A stretch of 32,302 nt of DNA from Mnemiopsis leidyi (GCA_000226015.1 JH155746.1:54397-86698); one strand, 5' to 3'; shown: positions 9,394-19,114, numbered from the stretch's first letter. Made by a program: numbers and translations. The notes: generated by a model not told the origin, from the letters alone.

Positions 9394-10832
9394 TAAGTGT
9401 TGTTATATTTGAATAATAGTTATTCGGGATAAAGGTTTAACGTCAGACATTGAATTTTAACCTCACTGATCTTAACGCAATTAGTTGAACTCATCTCATT
9501 TTAAATCATTTCGTACGATAATAGTTAGTCTAGAGGACATGCGGATTCCCTACAATCATGTTCAAAAGTCACATACTTCGTGTTCTGTAGAAACGCATTC
9601 CTGAACCTGGATCCTTGTATTCAGATCACATACCATTTCCACATAATAAACTTGGTGTAGAGGCTTAGTGTTGTCGTCTCGGGAATTCTTAGTACAGTTT
9701 CAGTGTAGTTATCGACTACTAGCATGCGTTCTGGATTTCTGGTCGTATTCTTCATTCTTTATCATAATCGACTTGTTGCTTGTTAATCAATTTTAGTGTT
9801 GTCGGACTTTCCAGTATATTACAATATTGAAATGTGGTAACAAGGAGAACGGGCACATCTGGTCTATTTATAAGTGTTATGTAATGGTCTGTATTGGTAG
9901 GATGATATAACTATGACTTTCTTGAATTTCAAACTTATCTGATTAGGTATCAAATTACTGAAAGTTTTATTCATGAAGACGTCTGATACGAAAGGACATG
10001 CCCTAAGATCAAAATGAAGTTTGAAGGGGATAATTGGTCGTTGGTCGAAGTAGAACTAAGATAAGTATTTAGTTTGTAGATTTTCTAATCACTGTCCTGG
10101 ACGCATCACATTTAACAGGTTATACATTTCGGATCTCAGGAGTTCAATGTCACGGAATAATGTTATAGTAAGTTTGTACCTATGTAGTATGTACGTGTCT
10201 TTGCAGTGCTCCCCCGGAATAGATTTAGTTTTAACATCTTTATTTTACTAGATTGAATATTCATAACTCAAACAGTTTGTTATTTTTATCATAAAGGTAA
10301 CTTTATTCTTGGAAGTTATTTGTAGGGTTATTCATAGGGTTCATGTTTTCTTAGCAGTAAGGTGAATGTAGTACGTTGAATAATATTGTGAATATGCCAA
10401 GTTGTAAAAATATTCAGCTCATAGACGCATCTCATGAAATTTGCTTGGGTTAAGCAAATTCGATCTTTGGCCTTGACTTTAGGGACGCATTTCTAAATTT
10501 TTCTTACTGATATTTATAATTTAGATAATGTCGCGAACGTTTGCCAATCCCCGTGTCATTTGCCAATCTTCTCGAGACAGCCTTTTGCTTAATTCATGTC
10601 AACTTACAGTAACCAACAATTATTTACCATCTTGATACATCTGATCTAGGAGGTTGTTTATCGGTCTAGTCGTTGTTGCGATCGTTCCTGAACATATACA
10701 AATACACTATAAGTGTTTTATATTCGACATACGTAGACCTTTGCTGAAATCTGGAAATATTCATATTTACGATGAAAAGTACAATACAGTAGCGTCTTGT
10801 CTAACTACTGTTACTTGGAGCCTGACTGGCGG

Positions 10833-10886
10833 TATAATATCACATTAGACTATAATATCACATTAGACTATAATATCTCATTAAAC
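10833..10886 (+). repeat. 18-bp tandem repeat, 3 copies
   Basis: Unit TATAATATCACATTAGAC, with the last copy altered (ATCTCATTAAAC). Short AT-rich array. Confidence 0.85.
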
Positions 10887-11026
10887 TATACTTAATACTA
10901 TGTACATCAGGGAGTATTCTACTCCCCTAGCTCGTCTCAAACAACAAGGTTCTCACTAGATTGTGTTACCGTGTGATTATCTCCACCAGGTCTACCACCA
11001 CGCTCGTCGACTCCCCTGTTAGCTAG

Positions 11027-11058
11027 TCACGTGATCAATAAGCGAGCAGTCACGTGAT
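11027..11058. promoter_or_regulatory. Paired E-box/M-box-like sites
   Basis: Two identical GTCACGTGAT words 22 bp apart, about two helical turns. The core CACGTG is a bHLH-Zip binding palindrome (MITF/TFE, USF or MYC type). The site lies about 1.6 kb upstream of the first-exon-like ORF at 12629. Function is inference. Confidence 0.35.
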
Positions 11059-12572
11059 TTGTACAGGCCCCCAATGCCGGTGTGTCTGCTAGACAGGCAC
11101 CAGCTATCAGCCCCCTAGTAACTCTTTAGTCGTCATTTCTCCTGTAGATAAGTTCTGACTTTTCTTTCGCCATCTACAGCTGTCTTATCAGCCTGTCTCG
11201 ATGTTTGTCTCTCGGTTTTCTGGCTGTATCTGCTGTAGTAGATCTATGATTTAAAACTATGATCTGCCATGCATGTTGCTCAACCTATTTTCTGGCTGTT
11301 TCGATTATATTTACAATATCATCAGGTAGAATTTAATACAAAAGCCAAAAAAATTACCGCAAACAATGAGACATCTGACATATGAATGATAAATAGTGGC
11401 CTATTTAATACTATATAAATCGGTCTGATTCGCTCTAGATCCAACCCTTTTACTCACCACACACATGATCGCATAATTGTTCTTTATCTACAGTGAGTAA
11501 GCGAGTGCACCTGTCATTCTTAACTGCTCCACGTATTTGGCTCTATTGTTTTCTCCGGGTCCGAGTCTGACCGATCTGAATCTCACCCTTTTACACATAC
11601 TTATACTCACACTTTGCTATTTGTCTTATAAGGTCTGATGTCCCTTATTGATCAATATCACGCAATTGTAGTTCACATTCATAGAGAGAAGGGTGGCAAA
11701 ACACTACAATATTTTGTGTGATAATTGTCCTCTCTAGCATTGCAATATTTTGTGTGATTACTGTGTCTTCTCTGGTCAACCCTCTCGCCTTGCTTAATCA
11801 ACCCGTTGACCAAGCACGTTTCACAGTAACAGTAGCTATGTTTTCTGTTAATGACGTTGCTAAAAATAGATATAATGTTTCTACTTAACCTTGGCATTGT
11901 CGTGCTAAAATACATTATAAAAACTTGGCTGAATTGCAGAGGGCGGCGTCACTCTCATTGGTATAGCCTACTCTATTCTTCAGCTATTTTTGTTAACAAT
12001 CTCCAACTTTTCAAGGACGTGTACTAGATCTACCTTCTACAAAGTTATGGTGCCCCTACTTGGCCTTATTGATGGTCCCCTCTGTTCGGCATTTCAACTG
12101 AGATGTTGCGTGTTTTGTAGTGCCAAACTATTCTGCCGTCATTGTACTCCGTAGAGCCAAACTGGCTTTTACGTCTATGTCGTCTTTGTCGTCTCGGGAT
12201 CCGCCCTCATTGTCGTTGTGAGTGACGACTTGTTACTCAATAGTTCGATCTTACTTGGTCAATCGGCTTCGAGTAGGTTTATTAGGTTAACATTTTATAG
12301 TTCTTTAAACCTAAAACTAAGATGACGGTTGATCAGCCCAAATTAAATAGTTTAATTGTTTAATGCAGCTCCCAAGTCATGAATAATCTGAGATTCATGT
12401 TGGCAAATGACTTTGCATAATATTCAGAGCGATCACATTCATGTACGTTGATTTTCGCCCGGTTCAATAGTTGATGAGATTTCACGTCCCCCGATTCCGT
12501 GTCATAATCTGATCCAGATTTTATTTGTCACATCCACACTGCTTGAAACTTGTTTATCGTTCTGTAGTTGTG

Positions 12573-12579
12573 TATATAG
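12573..12579 (+). promoter_or_regulatory. TATA-like element of a possible internal promoter
   Basis: TATATAG lies 50 bases upstream of the ATG at 12629 and is followed by three tandem CCTCACT words. No acceptor with a usable open frame precedes the ORF, which supports a transcription start here, though the TATA match alone is weak. Confidence 0.3.
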
Positions 12580-12628
12580 TAGTAGATAACCTCACTACTT
12601 ACCTCACTTCTTACCTCACTCTCCAAAC

Positions 12629-14195
12629 ATGAGGAACGGGACCATGTCCAGCCTAGATGAGGGTAGAAGAAGGAAGTCCACGTCCGAGTGTGGAACTTTA
12701 CCCGCGTCCTGTTTGAAGTTGACCGAGTTGCTGGTTGGAGTTAAGGACAAAGACGCCCTCAGTTCCCTGGTATGTGCTATGGGACACGTACTGTTGGAGG
12801 TATATACCGAGGTGAAGTCTATAAGTCAGCTAAAGAAGAACAATAGAGACTCAGTTGTTAATAAGTTGCTGTATGAACGCAAAATCAGCGTAGAGAAAAT
12901 GGACACAAAAAACACGATTCCCGAGAAAAGAGAGCCAAGTCCTCCGCTCTCCCAGCGCAGTACACCCAGTTCTCCTCACTCACAGAGATCTACTCCGAGT
13001 TCTCCCCTTTCTCAAAGAAACGGCCACACAAGCACTGACAGAATCAGCAATTTAACAAAACGTCCTGTACATCGGACGTCCAAAATGGACAGAGAATCGT
13101 CTATTGAGTATGTTACTCCAAAGCGAGACATCTCCAAGAACCTGGAGCTGAACCCTCCAAAAGCAGAACCTCGTTCTAGAACCTCCAGACGGGGAAGTAT
13201 AGATGTAACTCTAGAGCACCTGGCAGATTGCAAGTCTATTATAGACACTATTCTAGACAGTGATAAAAAGACTCCTGACACATCAGACCAGACAAATCCA
13301 GCCAGCGTAATACAGTCGGACTCCGAGAAAACACCCAGAAATACCCTCCAGGTGCCAGATATACTTTCTAGCGACTCAGAAACTCCAAAACCTCAACAGC
13401 TTTCCAGACAAAGCTCCTTTAAACGACAGAAATCTTTCCGGAAGAAGAAGTCGAGAACACGAACACCCTCTCTGAACGCATCCTCTGCCTGTGAGTCCTC
13501 AGCGTGCGAATCTTCCTCTACGGAAACGAAAATCCCGAGAAAGTCACAACTCTCCGTCAACCGATCCAAGACCTCAACTTATCTTGACGTTAACAGCAAG
13601 TCTAAGTTAGACCTCAAGAAAGATCGATCACGAAAGAGCTCGGTGTCTGACAATAACGCGTCATCCGACGAGCGAGCGTGGTCTGTGTTCTCGTCAGACG
13701 GAGAGAGCTACACGTCAGACAGCTCCAAGACACGCAGGATCAGGGACAAACTTGCCCTACACAGAAACAAGGTCCCCTACTACTTCTCCGAGTTAGAGTC
13801 AGACACAGTCCCAGAGCCAGTGAAAGTGGAAGTTCCAGAGCCGGAAGTGAATCCTGTACAAACAAAGAGACGAACCATCAAGATGGTGAGATCTGGGACT
13901 GCTTGTTACGTCACGCCTTACACCGCTCCCGACATCCCCTCTCGGGCCGACAAGTCTTCTAAAAATATCCCCAAAGTTCCTAAACGGCTTAAGCGTATCC
14001 TGGACACCACATCTCTAGGAACACCAGCTAACAAAGAGAGTTCAGAAAACAAGAGGTTGTCTGCTTCGCTGGATGACAAGAAGGTTAAAACAGGGGGGTT
14101 AAAGAGGTACTCGGCAGCTAAGAGTAACCAGCAACAGAAGATGTTAACTTCTGCCCTCAAAAGTGTTCTGGCTTTTACTCAAATAACTAATGATA
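12629..14195 (+). CDS. Alternative first exon: basic Ser-rich disordered protein
   Basis: Opens at an ATG in a strong reading frame (522 codons plus one base), with an in-frame TAA about 40 bases upstream and no fitting acceptor, so a first exon is the best reading. Residues about 20-75 look folded and helical (LKLTELLVGVKDKDALSSLV). The rest is disordered and rich in Ser, Lys and Arg. It includes three copies of a P-S-S-P-x-S-Q-R type repeat near residue 110, a basic FKRQKSFRKKKSRTR block, paired SACESSACESS and a VPEPVKVEVPEPEV segment. The donor ATGATA|GTAAGT is good and leaves phase 1, which fits the SH3 exon at 15470 with a Lys codon at the join. It may alternatively be a separate gene. 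No family was recognised. Reading continues to 14251 only through the intron. Confidence 0.7.
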
Positions 14196-14559
14196 GTAAG
14201 TATTGTTATAAACCTTTAGTTTGTGGCACGTACGTTTACATAGAGATGTAAAGACTAGCTATAGAAGTAACTTAATGATCTGTATATGGCGCTGCTCAAC
14301 TTACAACGTTCATATTACTTAACGTTAAGTTCAGCTTTAAGAATAATCTTCCTACTTTATTCTCTTCCTTATTCCATAAGCAGTTGGATTACAAACAGCA
14401 CGGGTCACGTACAATCTTGATGATGTATGAGGAAACCCTAAAAGCTGTGATTATTTGTTTCGTATTTCAGAAGCAATAACTATTTAGTGAAACAGCTAAC
14501 GGTTTACTATGCAAATAATCTGAATTCCATGGATGTCCGATCCATTTAGTTCACTAAAA

Positions 14560-15412
14560 CTGTAAATTTGGTAATGTTCGATTTTTTCCATCCTCATGCG
14601 TTTTTGCCGAAGGCAAAAAAGCAAAGGAATGGTTTAAAGTGGTGGGTGTGAGAGGGGGTAGGGTTAGCTGGGTTTGCTGAATCACAGCCCTGGCAGTTAA
14701 TTCTGCACAGATTTTTGCATCAACGGGTAGATTCATGTCTAGGCTAGACAGTCTAGCTAATCGATTTAGAACGGTACCAAGTTCATTGGATAAAATAACG
14801 TTTGATTATTGCGATTGAAAGGTCGGCGTTTAAAAAAGCGGTCCGCTTTTTTAGAGGTGCATAATTGCTTTTTAGAGGTGCATAATTGCTTCACATAATG
14901 CCGTCTGAAAACGCGCGCTAAGTTGCGCGCGTTTCCATGGTGATTTTCACTCCTGCATTATCGTGCAATCAACATTCCACAACATGAACACTGAAAACTT
15001 TGACGTTTGATATCTTTAGCTGTGATTGATTATTTTTGACGCGATAAAAAATTATTCATAGAGCCTGATGTCAGACCGCATTAAAATCAAATCATTATTA
15101 TCTTGCCATTAGGTGCCAAACAATATCTGAGGAAAAATGAAAGATAATTGATCATTACGGTATATGCGTTCCAAAGAACTTTTTTGCTGATTATCTAGAT
15201 GATATAACCGACCTCACCCCGGAAGCAGGACGAAAAATATTAGAAGTATTTCTTTTGAATCACTGGTGTATGTTCTTTATATTTATGCGATTTAAAATTA
15301 TATCTAACATGAAACATCAAATGCAAATGCTTTATTTAATGTACATATTTCTCAGTATGAGGATGGAAATAAAAAGCGTCCGCCTGAGACCTAACTAAGC
15401 GGGCGCAATTCT
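14560..15412 (-). repeat. Dispersed repeat, possible non-autonomous DNA element of about 850 bp
   Basis: The left part has TTTTTTCCATCCTCAT (14582-14597), and the right part has the inverted ATGAGGATGGAAAT (15358-15371) followed by GCGTCCGCCTGAGACC and GCGGGCGC. An internal segment (TTGCCGAAGGC, AAGCAAAGGAATGGTTTAAA) and the right end both match, in inverted orientation, segments at 7498-7880. Inside are an 11-bp-arm palindrome (14831-14853), a 21-bp direct duplication containing AGAGGTGCATAATTGC and a GC-rich hairpin (14908-14933). Exact ends and target duplications could not be fixed. Confidence 0.5.
14908..14933. repeat. Perfect hairpin with GC-rich stem
   Basis: AAACGCGCGC, a 6-nt loop TAAGTT, then GCGCGCGTTT: a perfect 10-bp stem in otherwise AT-rich DNA, extended with one mismatch. 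It lies inside the dispersed repeat and is followed by no U-run, so it is probably structural to the element. Confidence 0.8.
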
Positions 15413-15469
15413 TGTTTGTTTATTATCTGAGTTGAGTTCCCTCTGTCCATAATTATATATACTTTTCAG

Positions 15470-15555
15470 AGGTACTATTTGAGGTAGAGACCTTAGTGGA
15501 CTACATCGGTACATCAGTAGATGAGTTATCTTTCTCTAAAGGAGCCCGGATATCG
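15470..15555 (+). CDS. SH3 domain 1, N-terminal half
   Basis: Acceptor TACTTTTCAG; enters in phase 1 and ends in phase 0 at TCG|GTAAAT. It encodes 28 residues: VLFEVETLVDY, then IGTSVDELSFSKGARIS. This is the first half of an SH3 domain: the beta-a strand, the RT loop with the typical DELSF motif, and the KG turn before the diverging strand. The usual ALYDY reads TLVDY. The exon begins only about 57 bp after the end of the dispersed repeat. It can join either the exon ending at 2734 (Glu) or the one ending at 14195 (Lys). Confidence 0.8.
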
Positions 15556-15715
15556 GTAAATTCTATGGTCTATATATTGTTAAACCACCGGCAAAGTTAA
15601 TTCGTTTTGCAGTTTGAGATCGAAAAATTTCTCAGCAAAGTTGACGCGTTTGATAGAAATCAGACAATCTATTTGTAACAATTCGAAATGTTTGACAAGA
15701 TAATTGATAGAAAGT

Positions 15716-15755
15716 GACAACCTGTTCAGATATTTGACAACGTGTTCAGGTATAT
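15716..15755 (+). repeat. 20-bp tandem duplication across a splice acceptor
   Basis: GACAACCTGTTCAG|ATAT at 15716 and GACAACGTGTTCAG|GTAT at 15736 are two 20-bp units, each with an AG at the same place. The second is the acceptor for the exon at 15750. Using the first would add 20 bases and shift the frame. Confidence 0.8.
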
Positions 15756-15867
15756 GAAGCGCGAGGAAGTTATTACTATGGAGAGTTGGAAGGACGAACT
15801 GGACTTGTAGCTCTAAATCACGTGGAAAAGTGTGAATGGATATACGGGGACTTAGCCCTAGACAAAG
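15750..15867 (+). CDS. SH3 domain 1, C-terminal half, plus linker
   Basis: Enters in phase 0 after GTGTTCAG and encodes VYEARGSYYYGELEGRTGLV, then ALNHVE and a short linker (KCEWIYGDLALDK), ending in phase 1 at AAAG|GTTAGC. With the preceding exon it completes an SH3 fold: the n-Src loop, the GELEGRTGLV distal hairpin and the final strand. Ligand-pocket positions are altered: the WW position reads YYY, and the conserved P and Y of PxNY are A and H. It probably binds a non-classical partner or serves a structural role (inference). A minus-strand frame over 15580-15879 is its shadow. Confidence 0.8.
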
Positions 15868-16229
15868 GTTAGCTAGCATTCTTCTGGTAATACGATCATG
15901 CGAATGTTGTCAGCTACAGATTGTCATTTTTGGAACGCGCGAAATAAACTTTGACGCTTAAAGTTGATGTTCGCATTTGCACGTACTGTCATTTTAGCAT
16001 TGCATGCAATGTTGACCCGACGCGCCAAGTTAATTTACTAGCCGTCAAAATCATAACAAAACATGAAGCCTAAAACCATTATCCTAAAACAAACTCTACC
16101 ATGAATTATGAAACCTTTTGACTTTTCACATAGAATAAGATTCCTGAGTGTGCATTCCCAATTTTTAATGCTCTGTCAATTTATATATTGAGGCTGATGA
16201 AAAGTCGCTTTAAAAAATCAAATATTCAG

Positions 16230-16402
16230 AAGTTATTGGGATGTACGATTATCAATCTGACGTGGACGGAGACCTGAGTTTTGTAGCAGGAGAAGTCATC
16301 AAGGTTACGGAGGATATGGGAGAATGGTATCGTGGGAGCATAGGAGACAGAACGGGAATATTCCCTGGGAATTATGTACAAATAATAGACGAGGATGTCA
16401 AG
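16230..16402 (+). CDS. SH3 domain 2 (canonical)
   Basis: A single exon carries a full SH3 domain: VIGMYDYQSDVDGDLSFVAG, then EVIKVTEDMGEWYRGSIGDR, then TGIFPGNYVQIIDEDVK. All classical pocket residues are present: the ALYDY-like GMYDY, the acidic RT loop, the Trp in EWY, and FPGNYV with the conserved Pro and Tyr. It should therefore bind PxxP ligands. It enters in phase 1 after AAATATTCAG and ends in phase 0 at AAG|GTAGCA. The sequence resembles SH3 domains of intersectin, SH3D19 and CIN85-type scaffolds, but one domain cannot decide the family. Confidence 0.92.
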
Positions 16403-16511
16403 GTAGCATGTTTGAGACTTATGTGTCCGCGCTTTAAGAAAATTCCTACATTCCTTATCTAACCTACCACGTGACTAAACAGTGCTACAATTATAGACTT
16501 TTCAATTTCAG

Positions 16512-16575
16512 GATGTAAGCGGGTCTACACCACCTCCTATCTCAGCTTTACCTGCTGTTGAACTAAAGCCTCTGT
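16512..16575 (+). CDS. Short proline-containing linker exon
   Basis: Acceptor CAATTTCAG, then DVSGSTPPPISALPAVELKP plus a Leu codon and one base, with donor CTGT|GTGAGT. It enters in phase 0 and leaves in phase 1. The STPPPISALP segment is a flexible linker and possibly a self-ligand for the neighbouring SH3. It joins the exon at 16852 through a Cys codon. Confidence 0.7.
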
Positions 16576-16593
16576 GTGAGTCATATCTTCTTA

Positions 16594-16671
16594 TTTCACT
16601 TCTGTTTCTCTCTTTCTAGTTTCACTTCTGTTTCTCTCTTTCTTGTTTCACTTCTGTTTCTCTCTTTCTTG
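16594..16671 (+). repeat. 26-bp pyrimidine-rich tandem repeat, 3 copies
   Basis: Unit begins TTTCACTTCTGTTTCTCTC, with starts at 16594, 16620 and 16646. It lies in the intron between 16575 and 16852 and may serve as, or have arisen from, a polypyrimidine tract. Confidence 0.9.
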
Positions 16672-16761
16672 TTGCGAGTAGGAGGATCAAGTAGTTCTTA
16701 TATGTTACGTTGTAGTCGTGTACGTTATCACGATACCGGATACACTGACTACAACTTACAG

Positions 16762-16859
16762 GTACTGGCTCATAACACACCGTGTTTACAGGTACTGGCT
16801 CATAACACACTCTATTTACAGGTACTGGCACACTACACACTCTATTTACAGGTACTGGC
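16762..16859 (+). repeat. 30-bp tandem repeat carrying four splice acceptors
   Basis: The word TTTACAG|GTACTGGC (first copy CTTACAG) occurs four times at exact 30-bp spacing, with exon-like GTACTGGC starting at 16762, 16792, 16822 and 16852. Units one and two contain TCATAA, which gives a stop in frame; unit three reads ACACTACACACTC and stays open. The last AG is taken as the main acceptor. Confidence 0.95.
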
Positions 16860-16961
16860 ACGATGATAGAGGGCTACGTTTCAGAAGATATAGAGTTAGA
16901 TCAAGGAGACGAAGTATCTATACTGGCTCAGCCTGATCTCCTGAATGTCTACATAGAGGAT
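16852..16961 (+). CDS. SH3-like domain 3, N-terminal half (divergent)
   Basis: Taking two bases to complete a Cys codon, it encodes TGTMIEGYVSEDIELDQGDE followed by VSILAQPDLLNVYIED, ending in phase 0 at GAT|GTAAGT. The pattern of the RT loop (SEDIELDQGDEV) and next strand (SILAQ) is SH3-like, but ALYDY has become MIEGY and the double Trp is absent. The acceptor could also be 30 bp upstream, adding 10 residues in frame. It pairs with the exon at 18123. Confidence 0.7.
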
Positions 16962-18122
16962 GTAAGTCAGGGTTGAGGGGTATTTGGAAGTGTGAAGTAA
17001 GGTTGCAGTGTATGGTAGTGTCTAGTATGTTCCTTTCTCTTTATCTGCACGTGAAATTGTAGCTCATAGTTTTTAGCTGGGTGCTCTGGACTTTCGTCTT
17101 GTTTATTTGGCAGTTCTTGAACTTACAACCGACATTCCTTACATAAGCAAACAGGATGAGGTTGTAGAAAACATTACCACCTTTAGTTGAATTACCCGAG
17201 TAAGAAGCAGATACAAAACTTTTCCATTTCATAACGGGCACTTCCCACTTAATATTCAGGTTAGTATTTCTCAAGGAGTTAATTTATTTGTAATTATATT
17301 CAGGGAATAATCAGTGCTTACCAGGGACTATATAGTGTTGATACACTTGTTGTACTTGTATTTGATAAGCGGCCAGCGCTTCGGTTTCTCTCTTTTCCTT
17401 ATGAACCCTTTTTCACAAATGTTTACTTGTAAATCTTGTTTCATTACTTTCGCAGAGTGCGGATTTTGTTTAAACCCTCACATATTACTTTAGTAAGCCT
17501 TAGCAAACACTTACCTTGGAGGATTAGTTCTAAATATTTAGCCCCATTGGAGTGGTTTATTAAGTGCTTCCTCCACCAAACTGCATATTTACATTGTTTG
17601 CATATCCTGACACACATTTCACTCGTTTGGTTGGGACAGTCTATGTTCCATTGTAGTGTTTAAGTAAGATAACATGTGTGCAGTTGGCGATGTTCCGGCC
17701 CCGGGGCCGAGCTAGACCCCGGCCCAAGTCCATGTCTGCTCTTGAACACGACCTTTCTTTCTACCCACCTGTTTTTCCTCTTAAATGTGTGGGTGCTTGC
17801 TTTGTTTGTTTAACTTCTGTACATCGTAGCGTGTACATAGTCTAGTGTAAGGTTAAGGTTGTTCCCTTCTCTAACATTAATAGTGAAAATAATTGAGCTA
17901 ACTTTAGCCCCAACACTGCCAATAACACTAAAATTGTCACTAAAACAAACTATAACATTGATTCAATAACTAACACTAACATAATTTGTTAGGGGCAGGC
18001 CGCTGGAGTTAATGTAATGTTAACTTAATTAATTTTTGTCAAAAATCTCCCCATTCTTCCTTTTCCAAAAATTTTCCTATTATTTAATCAACACAAACGC
18101 TTACATTTTGATTTCCTGTCAG
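16962..18122. other. Intron, no feature seen
   Basis: 1.16 kb between the halves of the third SH3. It contains a GC-rich palindrome GGCCCCGGGGCC near 17699 in otherwise AT-rich sequence. A possible small exon near 17305 was considered and rejected. Confidence 0.5.
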
Positions 18123-18203
18123 AGAGAGGGAAGGAGGACGTGGATAAAGACAGAACTTCTTAAAATCAGTCAGGATCTAGAAACAACATCCAACGGGCCT
18201 GTC
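18123..18203 (+). CDS. SH3-like domain 3, C-terminal half
   Basis: Acceptor TTTCCTGTCAG and donor GTC|GTAAGT bound exactly 27 codons in phase 0: REGRRTWIKTELLKISQDLE then TTSNGPV. REGRRTWIKTELLKI corresponds to the final SH3 hairpin and strand (usual form GREGWVPANYLEPL), keeping the Trp and the hydrophobic spacing but replacing the Pro by Lys and the Tyr by Leu. Continuity of phase with 16961 and good splice sites support it. The alternative frames contain stops. Confidence 0.7.
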
Positions 18204-19114
18204 GTAAGTACTTAAGTAGCATGTACAGTTTTATCATTTATTTATTGTTTTGTTGTGGTAGACTAGTTTATAGTGTTGTAGCTGCAGGTCTGCTTGTTTA
18301 TAGTGTATTGATAATTAGTTAACTAGTAGAGAATAGTCAATATTGTATAATGTGTGTCGAATGTCCATTGTAGTGTAGTTTTGTATTATAATATTTTAGG
18401 TTAAGGTTTATGCTACTAATTAGTAGCTGTTGGCATGATTTAAGCGGGATAGATATCCGCTCAAATGTTGAAGTTGTGTCCAACGACCTATCTTGAACAG
18501 AAACTAGCTCCTCCAGAATATTGTGCTTATTATTAATCGTGTTTATTATCAATTGTACCAATTGATAATTTTGCTAATTATTAATTGTCTGTTGTGATAA
18601 TTAACAGACTTAAATATTAGTCTTATTGGGAAGGGAGGGCCACATGGGACCAGGATAATATAGCAACACGCAACGTATTTGTGGTGAGTCACAGTTATCC
18701 CACCAACAGACCTAACGACTAAGTAAGATATTTGTAGTTAAAGAAGCAGCATATTTGTATGTGATAATATAGCGTGTTATGTGACACTATATCATGTGTC
18801 AGAGTGCAACATTCTTGTTCTCTGAACAACCACTGAAGTTTCGTAAACGTCGACACAAATCCCCAACAAACACACTATAAAGTGTTAATATTACGGTGTT
18901 ATTATATAACGCACGAAAAGTAAGATACGAGTCCCTCCATAGCCACTCTGCCTATCTATATCTGTTTATCTCGACGCGTTTCTTGCAACTGTATCTCTAT
19001 ACAAAACCATAGTAACCACGCAGTAGTAACTACACACCATAGTAACCACAGAGCTACACACTCCTCCTTTCCATCTCTTACACTTCGTGTGCGGGTGTTG
19101 TCTTGTATAGTAAA

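Larger units (their letters stand above)
9394..12560. other. Long intron or intergenic stretch, no gene seen
   Basis: AT-rich with no coding-like frame. It holds an 18-bp tandem repeat at about 10833-10886, a pair of GTCACGTGAT sites (11027-11036 and 11049-11058) and two copies of CAATATTTTGTGTGAT (near 11705 and 11742). Open frames at 10654-10848 and on the minus strand at 11679-11915 look random. Confidence 0.5.
14196..15469. other. Intron containing a dispersed repeat
   Basis: Starts with a consensus GTAAGT donor. Most of its 3' part (14560-15412) is a repeat copy. A short protein-like frame inside it (about 15141-15395) is discussed in the findings. No host exon was supported. Confidence 0.5.

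Noticed and set aside
15580-15879. 99-residue minus-strand ORF
   Set aside because: It overlaps the well-supported SH3-1 exon on the plus strand and has no domain character.
17305-17404. Open stretch after TATATTCAG, reading GIISAYQGLYSVDTLVV
   Set aside because: It would interrupt the third SH3 between its halves, has no good donor, and the exons on either side join in phase without it.
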